A DNA stretch of 64,000 bases from Loripinus fragilis (GCA_964019695.1 OZ026518.1:107976305-108040304), one strand, 5' to 3'. Counted from the first letter of the stretch, positions 20,300 to 32,937 are shown. The notes: generated by a model from the letters alone, not told the origin. Numbers and translations are program-made.

Positions 20300-20349
20300 T
20301 TTGGTCGCAGTTATCTCCCTTAAAACATTTCGGTTCTACTAACTACCGA

Positions 20350-20453
20350 AATAAAAAAAAAAATAGAACTTTACCGAAATCAAAAAAAAAAAAAAAAAAA
20401 AAAAAATAAAAAAATAAAAAATAATAAAAAAAAAAAAATATAAAAAAAAATAA

Positions 20454-20510
<57 letters not shown>

Positions 20511-20512
20511 CA
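20350..20512. repeat. Poly(A)/(AAT)n low-complexity tract upstream of the Ldh2-like gene
   Basis: A-rich stretch (20350-20455) followed by about 18 AAT units. It starts roughly 50 bp upstream of the dehydrogenase start codon, in its 5' UTR or promoter region, so the transcription start cannot be placed. Confidence 0.95.
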
Positions 20513-20519
20513 GTATATA

Positions 20520-21012
20520 GCCCAGCAAACGTGCAGATATGGGTCCCTTATGGGTGCCACATGGTCCCATATGGGCCATGTTGCAACCATATGGGGAGTG
20601 CAACTGGGCTCCGCATGGGTTCCATATGGGACTATCCCATGTATGGGGTTGCCCAGATGGGTCCCAATGGCTCCCAAAAAGAAATGATATAAATAATTTA
20701 TTTAAACTTATTTCCTTGTTGATAATGCATGACTAGCTTGATCTATACTTCTACATTGGCAGATACAGAGGTGGTTCGCTTGAACCCCCCCCCCCCCCCT
20801 TTAAGATAAAATTATTTCATTTTCATGGGGAATTTTCAGAAAAATCAGGATGTAAATTTGAACCTCATATAAAGAAATCCTGGATCCACCCCTGCTTCTA
20901 CTATTTATCTTATTTCATCATAGTGTATTTACATGGGCCAGCCAATATGGAACCCATGTGGAGCTTGGTTGCACTCTTCATATGGGTCCCATATTGATTC
21001 CCATATAGTGAA
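20520..21012. repeat. CCATATGGG-rich repeat split by a hAT-like unit
   Basis: Direct and inverted CCATATGGG/CCCATATGGG variants recur at 20555-20640 and resume at 20940-21008. In between, 20756-20900 runs from TTGGCAGATACAGAGGTGG to TCCTGGATCCACCCCTG and is flanked by CTTCTAC on both sides. That fits an insertion of the GGATCC hAT-like family into an older palindromic repeat. Confidence 0.65.
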
Positions 21013-22126
21013 AATGTTTTTATTTTTTATGACTTATAGTCCAGTCAATCTACATTTCGACCTCAAACTAATTCCTTCAGAAGCCGTTTTGGCGTGAACA
21101 TGTAGATAATTTATGACTAATTAACCAACAAAAAGTCCTCAGAAAAATGTTCAGGCATTTTCGAATAATTAGAGTTTAAAACATTTCATTTTTGCGCTTT
21201 TTCGCCCTGGCAATTCAAGTACACCGTACAAAGTTAAGTGACGTAACACACCATCGCTATAGGAAACGATACAAAAACGATGTCTGCTTCGATATTTTTC
21301 TCCAGTTTGAAATTAATTTGAAAAGAGCCAGAAAAAATGATACGATTAGCGATTTGAAGCAGTGACCTGTTTGAAGCAACAGACCACTCAATTATGTTGG
21401 TAGGTATTCCTTATAAGAGTTGGCGCCCTCAAAATATAAATTATCCTCGACGATATAATATTTAAAAGTGACGCAAACATATTTCCGCATGAACCAAATT
21501 TCGGAATGCCGTTTGTTTTTTTTTTAAGAATTTTCCATTTTCTGCATTTAAAAATTATTTTAACCACACCAGTAGTACATACTATTAAAAAGTAGACGTA
21601 TGAATTTATTCCCTAAAATTTATAATGCGAAAAAATGTGCCGTCCAAGAAAATAACGTATGGAAGCACATATGTGTCATAGGAAAGGAAATCCGATATTT
21701 ACTGGTCGCCGTTCAGTCCATCTAAGATTGATGTTTCCGTTGCAAATTTGTCGGGTACGTTGCATTAAATCTTAAATCGCATACTATGATAGTTTTTGAT
21801 AGTTTTTAACCTAATTGCTGGCAACCAATACGTTCAATTGTATTTACCATAACTTGTAATACTTCAACTTTGCTTACAGGGAATAACTTTTTATAGTCTC
21901 AGGTACGTTCCAAATCAATTTTATTAGCTGTAGTACTTTGAAATAGCGCTAAAAACAGCCACTACAACATAACTTTGTATTTCCGCAAGTGACCAGTCAG
22001 TTTATACTGGGTTCGAGTACATGTGTAGACTTGAATTGGTAATTACTTAGATGCAACGGAAGGAGGTTGGCAGGCTTACCAATTAAAACTTAACCAATAT
22101 GCAGCATTAGAAATATTGACTTATCT

Positions 22127-22444
22127 TCATGTAGTGAAGAGCAACCGCTGCAACTGTGCCTGAAAAGTGTTCATGTCACAAACAAGGTCTAGTATATTCT
22201 TGCAGCTGCAGCAACATTGAAATACCGAATGATGAACTTGAAGAACCTCCTTGGAAAGTCGATTACAAAATAATATGAGCAATGTGACCATTGGAAATAG
22301 AGCAAACACACAAGCTATAAAACAACAAGATTGAGTCTGTTTATGATATATAACGCCCCAACCCAATCCTGGGAATGGCTGAAGTGGTATTCTGCTTTCA
22401 GCAGTAGAAAAGAACAAAGATATGATAAATTTTAATAACACCAA
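22127..22444 (-). other. Doubtful 105-codon open frame, possible membrane peptide
   Basis: Opens at a TTG; the first in-frame ATG is far inside. It has an N-terminal hydrophobic stretch (VLLKFIISLFF), a second one (CCFIACVFALFPMVTLLILF) and a Cys cluster (CCCSC). I recognise no family. It lies inside the 6.1-kb TIR element with no splice or promoter support. Probably chance, or a remnant. Confidence 0.15.
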
Positions 22445-23870
22445 CTTGACTTTGCATGGCGTAGATTCGTTACAATCTGATGGGACGCTTGTGACCTTCT
22501 GACTAGAGATATTAGCTAAATGATATTACTTCCACTGTTCCAGTGTTTGTTGATATAAACATAGGCAAAAAAGTGACTAAATTTTAGAATGTACCTCAAA
22601 ATGTCTTTATTTCATCAAAAGAGAAGGAAGATTATTTGCGCCAACAACATGTGTAATATATGGTTTGCCTCTCATATTTACATAATTAGGTCAGGTGTGT
22701 GTCAATTTACATTTTATATCATATCAGCATTGTTACATTCATTGTATGCGTCATTTTATCCCAACAAAAGAGAAACATGTTTTACACATGGTCAATTTGA
22801 CAAGAATATATGGCATAACATGCATTAACTTGAACCAATCACATCTCTCTGCTGAGTTACTAAGTTTGAAAGTAAGTTTTGCTTTATTTACAAAGGGTTG
22901 CCCCGTTGGCCTTCTCAAACATCATCAGGCCCCTGTTAAGTAGTTTGCAAAAACATATAAAACATTAACATGGAAATTTCAAATTTGATTAATTTTATAA
23001 ATGAGCCAACCCTTGTCTGGTTGCATGATAAAGCACCATATCTTATTATTGCTTAAAATAGAGGGAAACCAGGGCCATGATAACAGCTTTCGTGTGTGAA
23101 ATTTTAATTAATGGGGGATGGAGGGGGTGTAAAGTTGTATTAAAGCCCATTACAGACAAGCTCTTGGAAGTAGAAACATAACATTTGCTTTAAATAAAAT
23201 GCACTTTATATTTTAAAGTATCATCATTGATGAAAATACAGAATACATCAACGGAAATGGGTACTTGTGAATGATTTAAGCCAGCGTTACACTATTTTGT
23301 GATTCTGTCCAGATATATTAGTTTGTGTTACGAACGTTACATCTATGATGTTGGATCATGGGATCCCAGCAATGTTTGATTTTTTTTTACAAACCAAATC
23401 TTAAATAAAAAATTCATTAAATCTACATGATTAAAATATACTGCCATCCAAATTCATTTGTCACAAATTGTGCATGGGGATGAAGCTTTAAAAATGTGTT
23501 GCGTAAAAATTATTTCCTGATCATACTCACTATTTTTTATTAAAGATAAAACCACATACATTGTTTATACTAAAGGACAAGTAATTCTGTTAGTCAAGAC
23601 ATTTGCTAAACTATCCCAAAAAATCACAAGAGTATATTTTTTTTTACTTAGCAATATAAGTCACTAAAGTCAGCATTACAGTATTCAGGGGCAGTGTTAG
23701 TTGCTGCATAAAACAGCAAAGTCAGGTTCTAAGAATTTCCGTTGTAAGTAAGATGGCAATTTTTTTAGACCTTAGGCATCCTTATAATATTGGCATTGTC
23801 TAACTGCTTAAAGCTAGCATATACCAAAAACGATCAAATGACTAATGCTAAGTTGAATAGTGTAATTATA

Positions 23871-25216
23871 CGAGGGGCATTTGGAAAGTTCTTAGCATGG
23901 TCTTTTATCTCAGTAACCGATTTACAAAACCTATCATGTTTGGTATCATTTTAAAGAGCCATCTTTCCTCTATGTTATGGCAAAAATTTCATGAGGATCT
24001 TATAATGCAGACACGAAAAAATTTATTATGAATACATGTACTGTTTGTTTACTGGAAAACGCAAAATTTCAGTGGAAAATATAACATTTTACCCTTTAAA
24101 AAGTGTGCAGAACATTAACAATAGTTCATGAAATTAGATAATTTTGCACCATTTGGTAGGCCACAATCTGGTACAGTTATTATACAATTGATGATCGAGT
24201 TGGATGTTTCTAATAACTAAATACCGGAACAGCAATACCAAAGCCGTCTAGAAAGCAAAGCAATGCGCTAATTTTTTCGACTAAAAATCGCATATCACAA
24301 TGCACATATTTTGAAAATATTTTACTGACAGTAGTTTAAAAATGCCATGCGTTGGTATTTTTGTCAAGCACACTTTATGTTCTTTGTACTGAAACCCAAA
24401 TAAATTTTGTAAACCAGAACAAAGGGAAGATAACTCTTATAATCTTCCCATGGGGTAGAGTAAGTTTAGCGATGAGTTGACGTTCTGGTTCATTTCAATT
24501 GAAAACGGTGGCAAACAAAAAATTAAAAATACCTTGAGAGTAGAAATCAATCAATTTTGTGATTGTTTACGCGATACCATGAGAATTTCTTATGCCATCG
24601 ACAAAATGTGAGGGGTTAAGTTACCCCACCCACTTCTTGAAAAGTAGGGGTAGTGTTTTTAGGAATAGCTTTCTTGAATACAGAACAACACAAGCCACAC
24701 TTTTAGCGCAACGAAATGATCTTTATGCATTGTTCGCTACAAATAAAGCAAAAAACATACTCAATAGGCATCTTTCGTGCTCCTGTAGTGACATAATTTA
24801 TAGTAAAAGTATAAAGAAAAATCGAAAAAAGTCCCATTTTTGAAAGTTTATCATTTCTCTATTAGTCAACATTTTCCGTATGTAAAGGTGGTAGTCGTGC
24901 AAGCAGTGATCGCATAATATATTTCAATAAAAAATTAGTTGGCACCAAGTCGTTAATTTGTCAAATCATGATCGCTAATAAGGTCCCCAATTTTCCTTCG
25001 CTTTTTTCCAAGTATTTTGCTTAAAATTCCGCCAGTATATAAACCCCTACTCATTTTGAGCATGTGTTGCACGTGCACGAGAGTCCTTTTTTGACAAAAA
25101 TTAAACCATCAAATAGCCGTTGAATTCTAGTTTCCAAAAATGTATTATTTGATAGCATTTTATCAACGCATTGTGGAGTTATGATGCCATGCTAAGAACT
25201 TTCCAAATGACCCTCG
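23871..25216. mobile_element. Mariner-length element with 30-bp TIRs and TA flanks
   Basis: Left TIR 23871-23900 (CGAGGGGCATTTGGAAAGTT..) and right TIR 25187-25216 are inverted with one mismatch in 30. TA lies outside each end (23869-23870, 25217-25218). The 1,346-bp length is that of a full mariner, but no transposase frame or YSPDLAP-like motif can be seen, so it is non-autonomous or fully decayed. Confidence 0.88.
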
Positions 25217-27547
25217 TATATACAATAAAAAACAGGCAGATGGCATCTCTTTTTACTATACCAACAATCGCTATTTAAGGTAGGATAAGATAGCAAATGT
25301 CCTTAGGATGGGTTGGGGTGGTAATGTTAATTATGCAAGGGAATTATTGCTTTTTAGAAATCAATAACAAGACAATTTGTTACATACGTTACAGAGATGT
25401 ATTAATCATTAATAATATGTAAGAATACTTTGTATGACTTCTGTTTTAAATTTTGATACGATCTTGCCAAAACAGCGATGGCAAAACAATCACTGGCCAT
25501 TTCAGGGTAAAGAAATTGTAAAGCCACATATTGGGAGACGTAATATTGACTATAGGAAATGAATTATAACAGTCATTACAATATAACCTCACCAGATAAA
25601 ACATCTTTAATTCAATACAGAAATGACTACTTCTTAAAGTAATACTTTGTTTTAGAGCTCCCTAGGAGCAAAGTCATATTTGATCAGGAATTTCATGTCC
25701 TGATTCTTGAATTACGCCATGTAATGTAAGTTACATTTATTATATTGAGTCCTCTACCTCACAACAAAGGGTAAAAGTGTTGTGATTTTGTAGAACTTTA
25801 ATCATAATTACAGAAAACACAGCATAAAATGCAAAACAACTAGTTGGTTGTAATGGTTTGCCATATAAATGGTATAGTCTATTAGGGTAAGGGGTGCTTA
25901 TCAGGTCATTACAGATACATTGATAATGGCAGAACCCGAAACGTTATTTAAAAATAAGACAAAACAAATTGTTTATCTTGTCACTTCATTCGACAAATAT
26001 TTCAAATACTACAAAATTTATTTGCAAACACAAATGACTTACATGGCACCAACATTGAAATATTTAGAGGGAATGTTAAATATGCAACGTACACCACGCA
26101 ACTGGAAGCCAAACTTATTTTCTAAAAGCCTGCATTTGTAGCTAAAATGTTAAATACATAGAGTACATGCATACTTTTAATAAAGATAATGTCTAATATA
26201 ACTATTTTGAGTTATACTCCAAACTGTCGGGAGTGATTTTTGACACTTTCAATTGGGTAACGTATGTAACAGACTATGAACTGCTAACAGTGCAATTATC
26301 AATCATTCTGCGCACAATGAATGCCATTTAAGATATAGATATGTCTGCGGTATCACTAGGGTGAGTGGGTGTGAGGAATCGGCTATCTAGCCCACAGTTT
26401 AATTTGTTTTCTCTAGTTTTACATGATTTCCAACCCCGTCCACCCACTAAAACAACAAGTAAACAAAATATAAAAAAAAAAACACATTTTATAACGAATT
26501 ATCAGAATACATTTTCAGGTAACATATTTAAGCATTGTATTTGCATCTACAGACTGTTGAGCTATTTAAAGAAAAGGTGAAACAAGTTTGATAAATACAT
26601 ATTTAAGCTAAGAAATCTCTTCTTCACAATGTTCAAACGTTCGGGACTGTGCCCCTTCCCCCATCCTGCCCCCTCCTTCAACCCTAAAATGGTACTACTT
26701 ATAATGGTTTCTTGACCTCACATCTTGCTTTCTTCTTTATAATAAAAATGATAATACATTTGAGAATATATTCTACACATGCTTATGATTAATACCGAAA
26801 ATTCATTTTTTGACATTTTTTCTTTATTTTTTTCAGGTTTTGCCCCCAAAAAATGCATTTTGCGATGAAAATATTTGCCTTTTTCTTCTTCAGGTACCTT
26901 TTTAACAATGTGTCAAATAAAGATTTTAAGCAATTAAGTTCAAAATGTTAATGTAAAAGAATATTGCTGGAGAATTGAAACAAACACAAAAATATCATTT
27001 TTCACATATTTGCTTGAAAGGCCCCTTTTTTAACCCCTGAAAAAATGTGTTTTGCCTGCGAATTTTTTTGAGGACTTTTTTTCTGTCAATCTATGGACCT
27101 TATAGATCATGAAAATCTAAAAACCTTTTCTGAAGGAATTTGTTTGAGGTTTGGTCAAATTTTCAAGTAAATTGACTGGACTATTAATATTGTTCTATTC
27201 AACAGTGACCTCTCTGATCGACATTGCAATGAATAAATTTATCTAAAAATAGATGTCTACTTTCTGTTTCGCTGACATTTTTCTGAGAGGAAAAGTGCAG
27301 AAGTATCCAGCTGTTTCAGTCTGTATCACTAGATTTTGCTTTTATTTTCAGTTGTACCACAGAATAAGTTTATATGGACAGACTGGTTATTAACCAGTGA
27401 GATTTTTCATATTTTAGCAGGTACTCTAAAATGCAAATTTCTGACTAATACCTGGTATGATGAAATCTAGAGAGGGAAATTGATTGATTGATGATTGATA
27501 TGATTTTTTCCGTAAAATCAACACATACATACATATACAGACACTAC

Positions 27548-27971
27548 GTGACTACCAGCAAACCTCAAGTGTGGCAAAATGGTCGAAAACCTACACTGGC
27601 GTCCACTGGACCAAAGACACATTGACAGTCGCCTTGTAATAATGTACAATGTCACATATGCCATTGTTGCAATTCAAGCATCTGAGTATCTCATTAAAGT
27701 AAGTAAGAGTGCAAAGATCAGGAATCGATACAATCAAGTACCACACCTGACCAGGATACCAATTTGCAATACCTAATCGCAGGGAGTCTAAATTCATCCA
27801 CCTTCTGGCATACCAGCAGATCCCCATCCCTACAAACTACTATAAATATAGCCTTTTCCCCAGAACTACCGTATCATACACTGGAACGCTCTCCCAACCT
27901 GCATTATCCTGCTTCCTACCTTGGCACAGTTTAGTCATGATGTGTGCCAGATTGTGCATGTGTCCCCCTAA
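27548..27971 (+). pseudogene. LINE ORF2 C-terminal fragment with a nested retroelement tail
   Basis: KMVENLHWRPLDQRHIDSRL, then VIMYNVTYAIVAIQASEYL, then (after a 70-bp insert) KFIHLLAYQQIPIPTNYYKY. After a +1 frameshift near 27868, RIIHWNALPTCIILLPTLAQ follows, ending in VSP and TAA at 27969-27971. This is a typical non-LTR C-terminus, 5'-truncated and dead. Confidence 0.82.
27697..27765 (-). mobile_element. About 70-bp Penelope-like element tail inserted in the LINE fragment
   Basis: AAGTAAGTAAGAGTGCAAAG then ATCAGGAATCGATACAATCA and ACCAGGATACCAAT match the 3' ends of the long copies at 29486, 39671 and 59114. It interrupts the LINE reading frame between ASEYL and RESKF. It is an extreme 5' truncation. 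Confidence 0.85.
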
Positions 27972-27974
27972 ATC

Positions 27975-29485
27975 ACCATATTCTGTTTTATCTTTTAACT
28001 AAACTAGCTCTTTTTTCGCATTGTACAAACTCGTCCCACCAACTTTATTTATCTTTTACTTATCTTTTATTTCAGCTAACCCCCTTACCACTTGGTATAC
28101 GGAATACCCTTCTTAAGTCCTCAACAGCGGTTTAGAAGTATAAGAAGAAAGAAAGGCATAGAAATAAACATATAGCACATTTTTATCACATTAGCACTTC
28201 AAAAATATAGAATATTTATTAAAAATTTGAGTAAAGCACGACTGATTCCTTAAAAGCTTTTAAAAATCTGGTGCAAATATGAATCAAATATCACATTGTA
28301 ATTATCACAGTAAGATTCATCACATATTCATAACATGGTGCATTAGTAATATTAAGAGATCATGACTAGACATGAAATTTTAGAGGTGATGAAAACTACA
28401 TCCATATCTCACACGCCTTGACGTTTGTGAACACGCTTGGACGTTGGCGAATGAACCAAAAGAGTGAGAGGTGGATGCAAACTAAATCAATGAAAAATGA
28501 TGTTATGTTATAATGTTTGAGTGTTCAAACAACCCAGGATAGCCTACGAAAGCCCTAATGCGTATTTCCAATTCGGCCCTGTTGGTTAGATCAAAGATTG
28601 TGAGTAAAGAGAGGGAAAAAAATCAAATTAATTCTAAGGTACAAATTGACATATTAAATGCCTAATAGAGTTGTCCGGGTTCGCGGCATACGAATAAGTA
28701 TACGTATAAGGAAAGGTATAACAACACCGTATTGAAACATGTACGCGATAGGTATAGATGTGTTGCAGAAGAATTTTGACCTGTCCATAGCTAATACTGT
28801 ATAGCGACTCAAGCTTTGATATACATACAAAAGTGATGCACACTCGACTAATGCAGCGTGTATTTAATGTGTCTGTGTATGCGCTTTACGTTCCAGTTAA
28901 CGTTTTTTTTCAGTCATGTGGGGACGATTTTCTGTCTTCCTATATCTGAACAGTACTTAAAAGCGAATAAAGTAAAACATAAAACAGCGACTCCGGTGAG
29001 TCTCGAGCTAGCAGCTCTTCGACCCCCTGACTTATACTGAAAAAACTGAGCCATTTTGCCCTGCGTGCAGCGCGTCTTCAAGATATATGATATATCCCAT
29101 ACAGATAAAATGCTAATTAAACGCCTTTTCAGGCAGATAAAGGTATGCTAAACAAGCAAATTCGATGGCGAATTGATATTCCCCGCCGAATTTATGAAAT
29201 TTAGGCAATAACTCCTTTTCTAATGAATATGCATGTGCATTGGAATGAGTATTAGTGTGTATGGCCCGAAATTCAATGATATTTAAGCAATTAGAGGGCA
29301 ATAACTTCTTTGCACCCAATGACATCCTTATAAATCTTCACATGCATCATCATCACACCATTGCCATATATAAATCTCACGAAAATCCTTCTATTGCTTG
29401 GTTATCAATGGCTGAGGACTGGAAAACCCGTTGACATTTTGAAAGCCATTGGCAATAACTCATATATTGCCCAGGAAATCATGAC
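27975..29485. other. Intergenic stretch with nothing recognised
   Basis: AT-rich sequence with stop codons in all frames. I see no exon with splice sites, no clear TIR and no simple repeat of note. Confidence 0.5.
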
Positions 29486-31143
29486 AAGTAAGTAAGGGTG
29501 CAAAGATCAGGAATCGATACAATCAAGTACCACACCCGACCCAGGATACCAATGGGAAAGTGACAGACTCACAGTAGACACCACAAACGAGAGCCAAGAG
29601 GTCAGCCCTTTCCCAGCAGGTGACCACAAAGCACATATAAACAGACGCGCACAAAGACATAGCAAACACAAGACAGAACAAAAACATAAAAGATCCACAA
29701 AAGAAGTACCTTGGAACGGTCAGTAAAATATTTTACTGGAGGGTTAAACCGGTTTAACGGCGCCAACCTCACCCTTAATTCAGATGTGGATCAAGACACA
29801 TAGATATTTGGTTTGCATGAAAGACCCCTAACTTATCAATGCATCATCTCCTAAAACATATAAATCAAGATATAACAAGGAGACAAAGCAAGGATAAGGA
29901 CTCAACAGTTAATTAAACTGAATACTGGAGCAAAAGAAATCCAACAGGTAAACCCCGGTGGGCCCGACAAACAGCCAAAGCATCAGGCCCCTACCATCTC
30001 ATCAATAAATAAGTCTTTAAATCGAAACCATCATAGAGTCTGAAGCCCGACCCACCGGCGTGCAATTAAAGAGGAAAGCAAAGTTGCCAACCGTGATTGG
30101 GTTGACTACCAAGCATGCAGTCTGTTGCAACACATTAATGTTATAGCCAATCTTTTTATAATGGGAAATTATTTTAATGAACTGCGCTGAAAAATTATTA
30201 GAGCCAACAATCTTCTTCAATTTATACACCAAGTCACCATAGAAATCAGGTTCCGAAAGTCCTTGGCGCAAGAGAGATTTAAGTCCAACTTGGAATTTAG
30301 AAGTCAAATCATAGTATCGTCTATAAAATTTTGAAAATAGTTTGCGAAGCTTGTGATACCGATAGCCTTGTTTAAGAAGTTTCTGAGTTAACAATTTATT
30401 GCGAGTGTTGAAGTCAGCAACATAGCTAGATGCTCTAGCAAAACGAATGATACCGATAGCCTTGTTTAAGAAGTTTCTGAGTTAATAATTTATTGCGAGT
30501 GTTGAAGTCAGCAACATAGCTAGATGCTCTAGCAAAACGAATGAGTTGAGAGATATAGACTCCATAGGATGCAGAACGAGGAACATCACCATCTAGAAAT
30601 GGGAAATTGACAATTCATAATCAAAGTCGTCACGTTTATCATAAATTTTGGTAGAAACAATATCATTAGAAATTGACAAATGCAAGTCTAAAAATGCGGC
30701 TTTGGTATCAGAGGCATTGGCTTTATTCAGTTGGAGCTCTGAAGGGTATATTTCACTAACCATATTGTCAAAATAAACATTATTGATATTTAAAATATCG
30801 TCCAAATATCTGGAAGTAGTGTTAAACGCATCAATAACATCAGCCTGCTTATCATCAGAAAATAGACATCATAAAGTCCCTCTCATAACAAAACAGGAAT
30901 AAATCTGCAACCAGGGGAGCACAATTAGTGCCCATAGGAATTCCAACTACTTGTCTATAGAGCTTAGTGCCAAATCGAATGAAACTGTTGTCCAACAAAA
31001 AGGTCAGCGCATCACATACATTTTGACACGATCATGCATGATATTTTTTAGGTTTTTCTGAAGTAAAAAATGCACTTCTGTCATTACATGCAAGGTAAGG
31101 AGAGCCTTCTCTCTGGAAGGTTCTTTCAATAAGATCAATAAGT
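29486..31143 (-). mobile_element. Penelope-like retroelement copy, 5'-truncated, RT frame broken
   Basis: On the minus strand the RT C-terminal half (30394-30017, ending GRASDSMMVSI) is readable. Upstream fragments cover the RT core, including the YLDDILNINN region near 30790, but the frame is broken by a 94-bp tandem duplication (30355-30448 and 30449-30542) and small indels. The 3' tail runs 30015 down to 29486 and ends (minus sense) in GATCTTTGCACCCTTACTTA. The 5' truncation is near 31143. Confidence 0.9.
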
Positions 31144-31146
31144 CTC

Positions 31147-31830
31147 TGATCAGTTCCTCGTGAGTCGTCCAAAAATCCGCGATCGTTTTACATTAAGTTG
31201 GCGATCAGTCGGCGACTACATGTAGTTCAGTATAATGTCGAGCGACGAATCATCGACCAATCGGCGACTCGTCAGTGACTGATCGGAGACTGGTCAGCAA
31301 CTAATTGGTGACTGGTTGGTTCTAACACCTTTTTAAAATTAAAATGATTGGGAAGAATAACACAATTTCTTTTTAAGTGGCCATCATGAAAACACAAGAG
31401 ATACAGTTTTTTTGCTTACAACAAAACAGAGTGATGCAATTGTGGTTGGGACCTTTAGCTATGGCCTTACACTTTCAGCATCTGATATTTCCGATAGGAC
31501 AGCTGATATTCATCATCAGAATCTCGAGTCTGAATTTCAGTAATATTTTTTTTGTCAAAAAGACAGCATAGCTTTTGTTTTAGCTAGCACTGCAACCTGT
31601 CAGCAACCGGTCGCCGTTTAGCCATAGACCAGGTGCTGGAGATTAAAGATCAAAATTATTAGCGACTGATTGGCGATGGATCGGCGACGGTTCGGTGTCT
31701 TGACTGATAAGCGGCTTCTAGAAAACCTTCTCAACAAGTCAGCGATCAAAGTCAATTGCGGTTCGTCTTTTGTACATACTCAAAATACTTGTGGTGACTC
31801 ATTATGATTGGTGACCTAGCTGCGACCTTT
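31147..31830. repeat. Dispersed GGCGACT-type short motif clusters
   Basis: Two clusters (31190-31320 and 31600-31830) contain repeated degenerate units such as TCGGCGACT, GGTCAGCAACT, TTGGTGACTGG and GATCGGCGACGG in one orientation, unlike the AT-rich surroundings. No reading frame or TIR is found. Confidence 0.5.
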
Positions 31831-32295
31831 TTAAAACTTTGCCACATCCTTTGTAACTTCTCTGCGATTGTTATTTTTTAGGTTGCAGCGTGTTTGCAAG
31901 CTCTGTTGGACTGGGGTTTATATATTAAGGATGGCCCGTGAAAAGGCTACACAAGTCTGCACTTTTGACGAAAGTATTTTGCTATATCAAGTTAAGTTTA
32001 AACATTTGATATTTTCCAATGTCTGGTTTTACAAATGCATTTTTGCGATGTGATAGGACCTAAATGTTTCAAGTTAGACTGAACAAATGTATTATTTTCA
32101 AAAAGAAACAAAATTACCAAACCAACTCTGTGTTCCCTAAATTTCACCTTACAAACTAAAGGGCTTGTGTGCAGTTAGATGCTCAAATTTTGATATTTCT
32201 TTTTTACGCAAGTGCCTGTACCATGCACAGCTCTATCATAAGGCTCGATCTAATTCCAGAGAAAGTTATTATTGTTTTAATGATACTTTTGTTTG

Positions 32296-32493
32296 TTTGA
32301 TTGATTTGATTCTTTACGTCCCATCAACAATCTTTCAGTTAAACAGGGACGGATCTACCTGGGTTGAACCAGTACTAAGCTATGATGAATGTGTCTTGCT
32401 CAAGGACCACAAAGCAGTGACGCCGATGAGGCTCGAACCCGCGGCCCCTCGGTCTCGAGTCAAGCACTCTACCACTGAGCCACTGCGCACCCA
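32296..32493 (-). mobile_element. tRNA-derived SINE (family 1), best-preserved head
   Basis: The minus strand starts GTGCGCAGTGGCTCAGTGGT, AGAGTGCTTGAC (A box) and GCGGGTTCGAGCCTC (B box). The body CTTGAGCAAGACACATTCAT follows, and the tail is GTTGATGGGACGTAAAGAAT plus CAAATCAATCAAAC. Confidence 0.85.
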
Positions 32494-32895
32494 TTTTTTT
32501 AATGATACTGACTTAATGTTTTGCCCTATATATAAGCTATCCAAATTTCATGTTATTTATGCTAATGATTCTTAGGCTTATCAAAACCGGCAAAGGGCCA
32601 ATAAAATCTCGAAGGGCCCATTAATACTCGGGTGTATGCATGTATTTGAATGGGATATTCGCCGTTGTCCCATTTATGTGCAAACCATCATTTGGACCTG
32701 CTTTGTCACTGCCCTACTAAGACCAAGCATACATGAACGCTGACCTCAACTAGTTCTACTATCGTATGCGATAAGAGTCGTCCATACATGTACAAGCTAG
32801 CATTCTAGATTGTATTTAGCAAACACGCTACCTACAATTTTAGACGCCAGGAAGACCACAATTGCATGGAAATACAAATTTAAATAAAATTACAA

Positions 32896-32897
<2 letters not shown>

Positions 32898-32935
<38 letters not shown>
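32898..32935. repeat. (CT)n microsatellite
   Basis: About 18 uninterrupted CT units. A similar tract is at 42232-42268. Confidence 0.97.

Positions 32936-32937
<2 letters not shown>

Larger units (their letters stand above)
21037..27183. mobile_element. About 6.1-kb element with long diverged inverted repeats
   Basis: The left end ATAGTCCAGTCAATCTAC and the right end TAAATTGACTGGACTAT are inverted. Similarity continues inward: CCTCAAACTAATTCCTTCAG against its complement at 27131-27150, and AAAAAGTCCTCAGAAAAATG against its complement near 27065-27085. The TIR is therefore about 150-200 bp and diverged. It contains the mariner-like element 23871-25216. Apart from one doubtful 105-codon frame on the minus strand (22444-22127), no coding signal is visible. 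Superfamily not assigned. Confidence 0.65.

Noticed and set aside
20343..20603. Frame with poly-isoleucine and poly-phenylalanine
   Set aside because: Translation of the poly(A)/(AAT)n tract; no coding signal.
22127..22444. Possible small membrane or secreted peptide gene
   Set aside because: Starts at TTG, has no family match, no splice or promoter support and lies within a transposon; kept only as a doubtful feature.
32165..32575. 136-codon plus-strand frame
   Set aside because: Antisense of the tRNA-derived SINE at 32296-32493 (contains RLEPAAPRSRVKHSTTEPL, a common SINE artefact).
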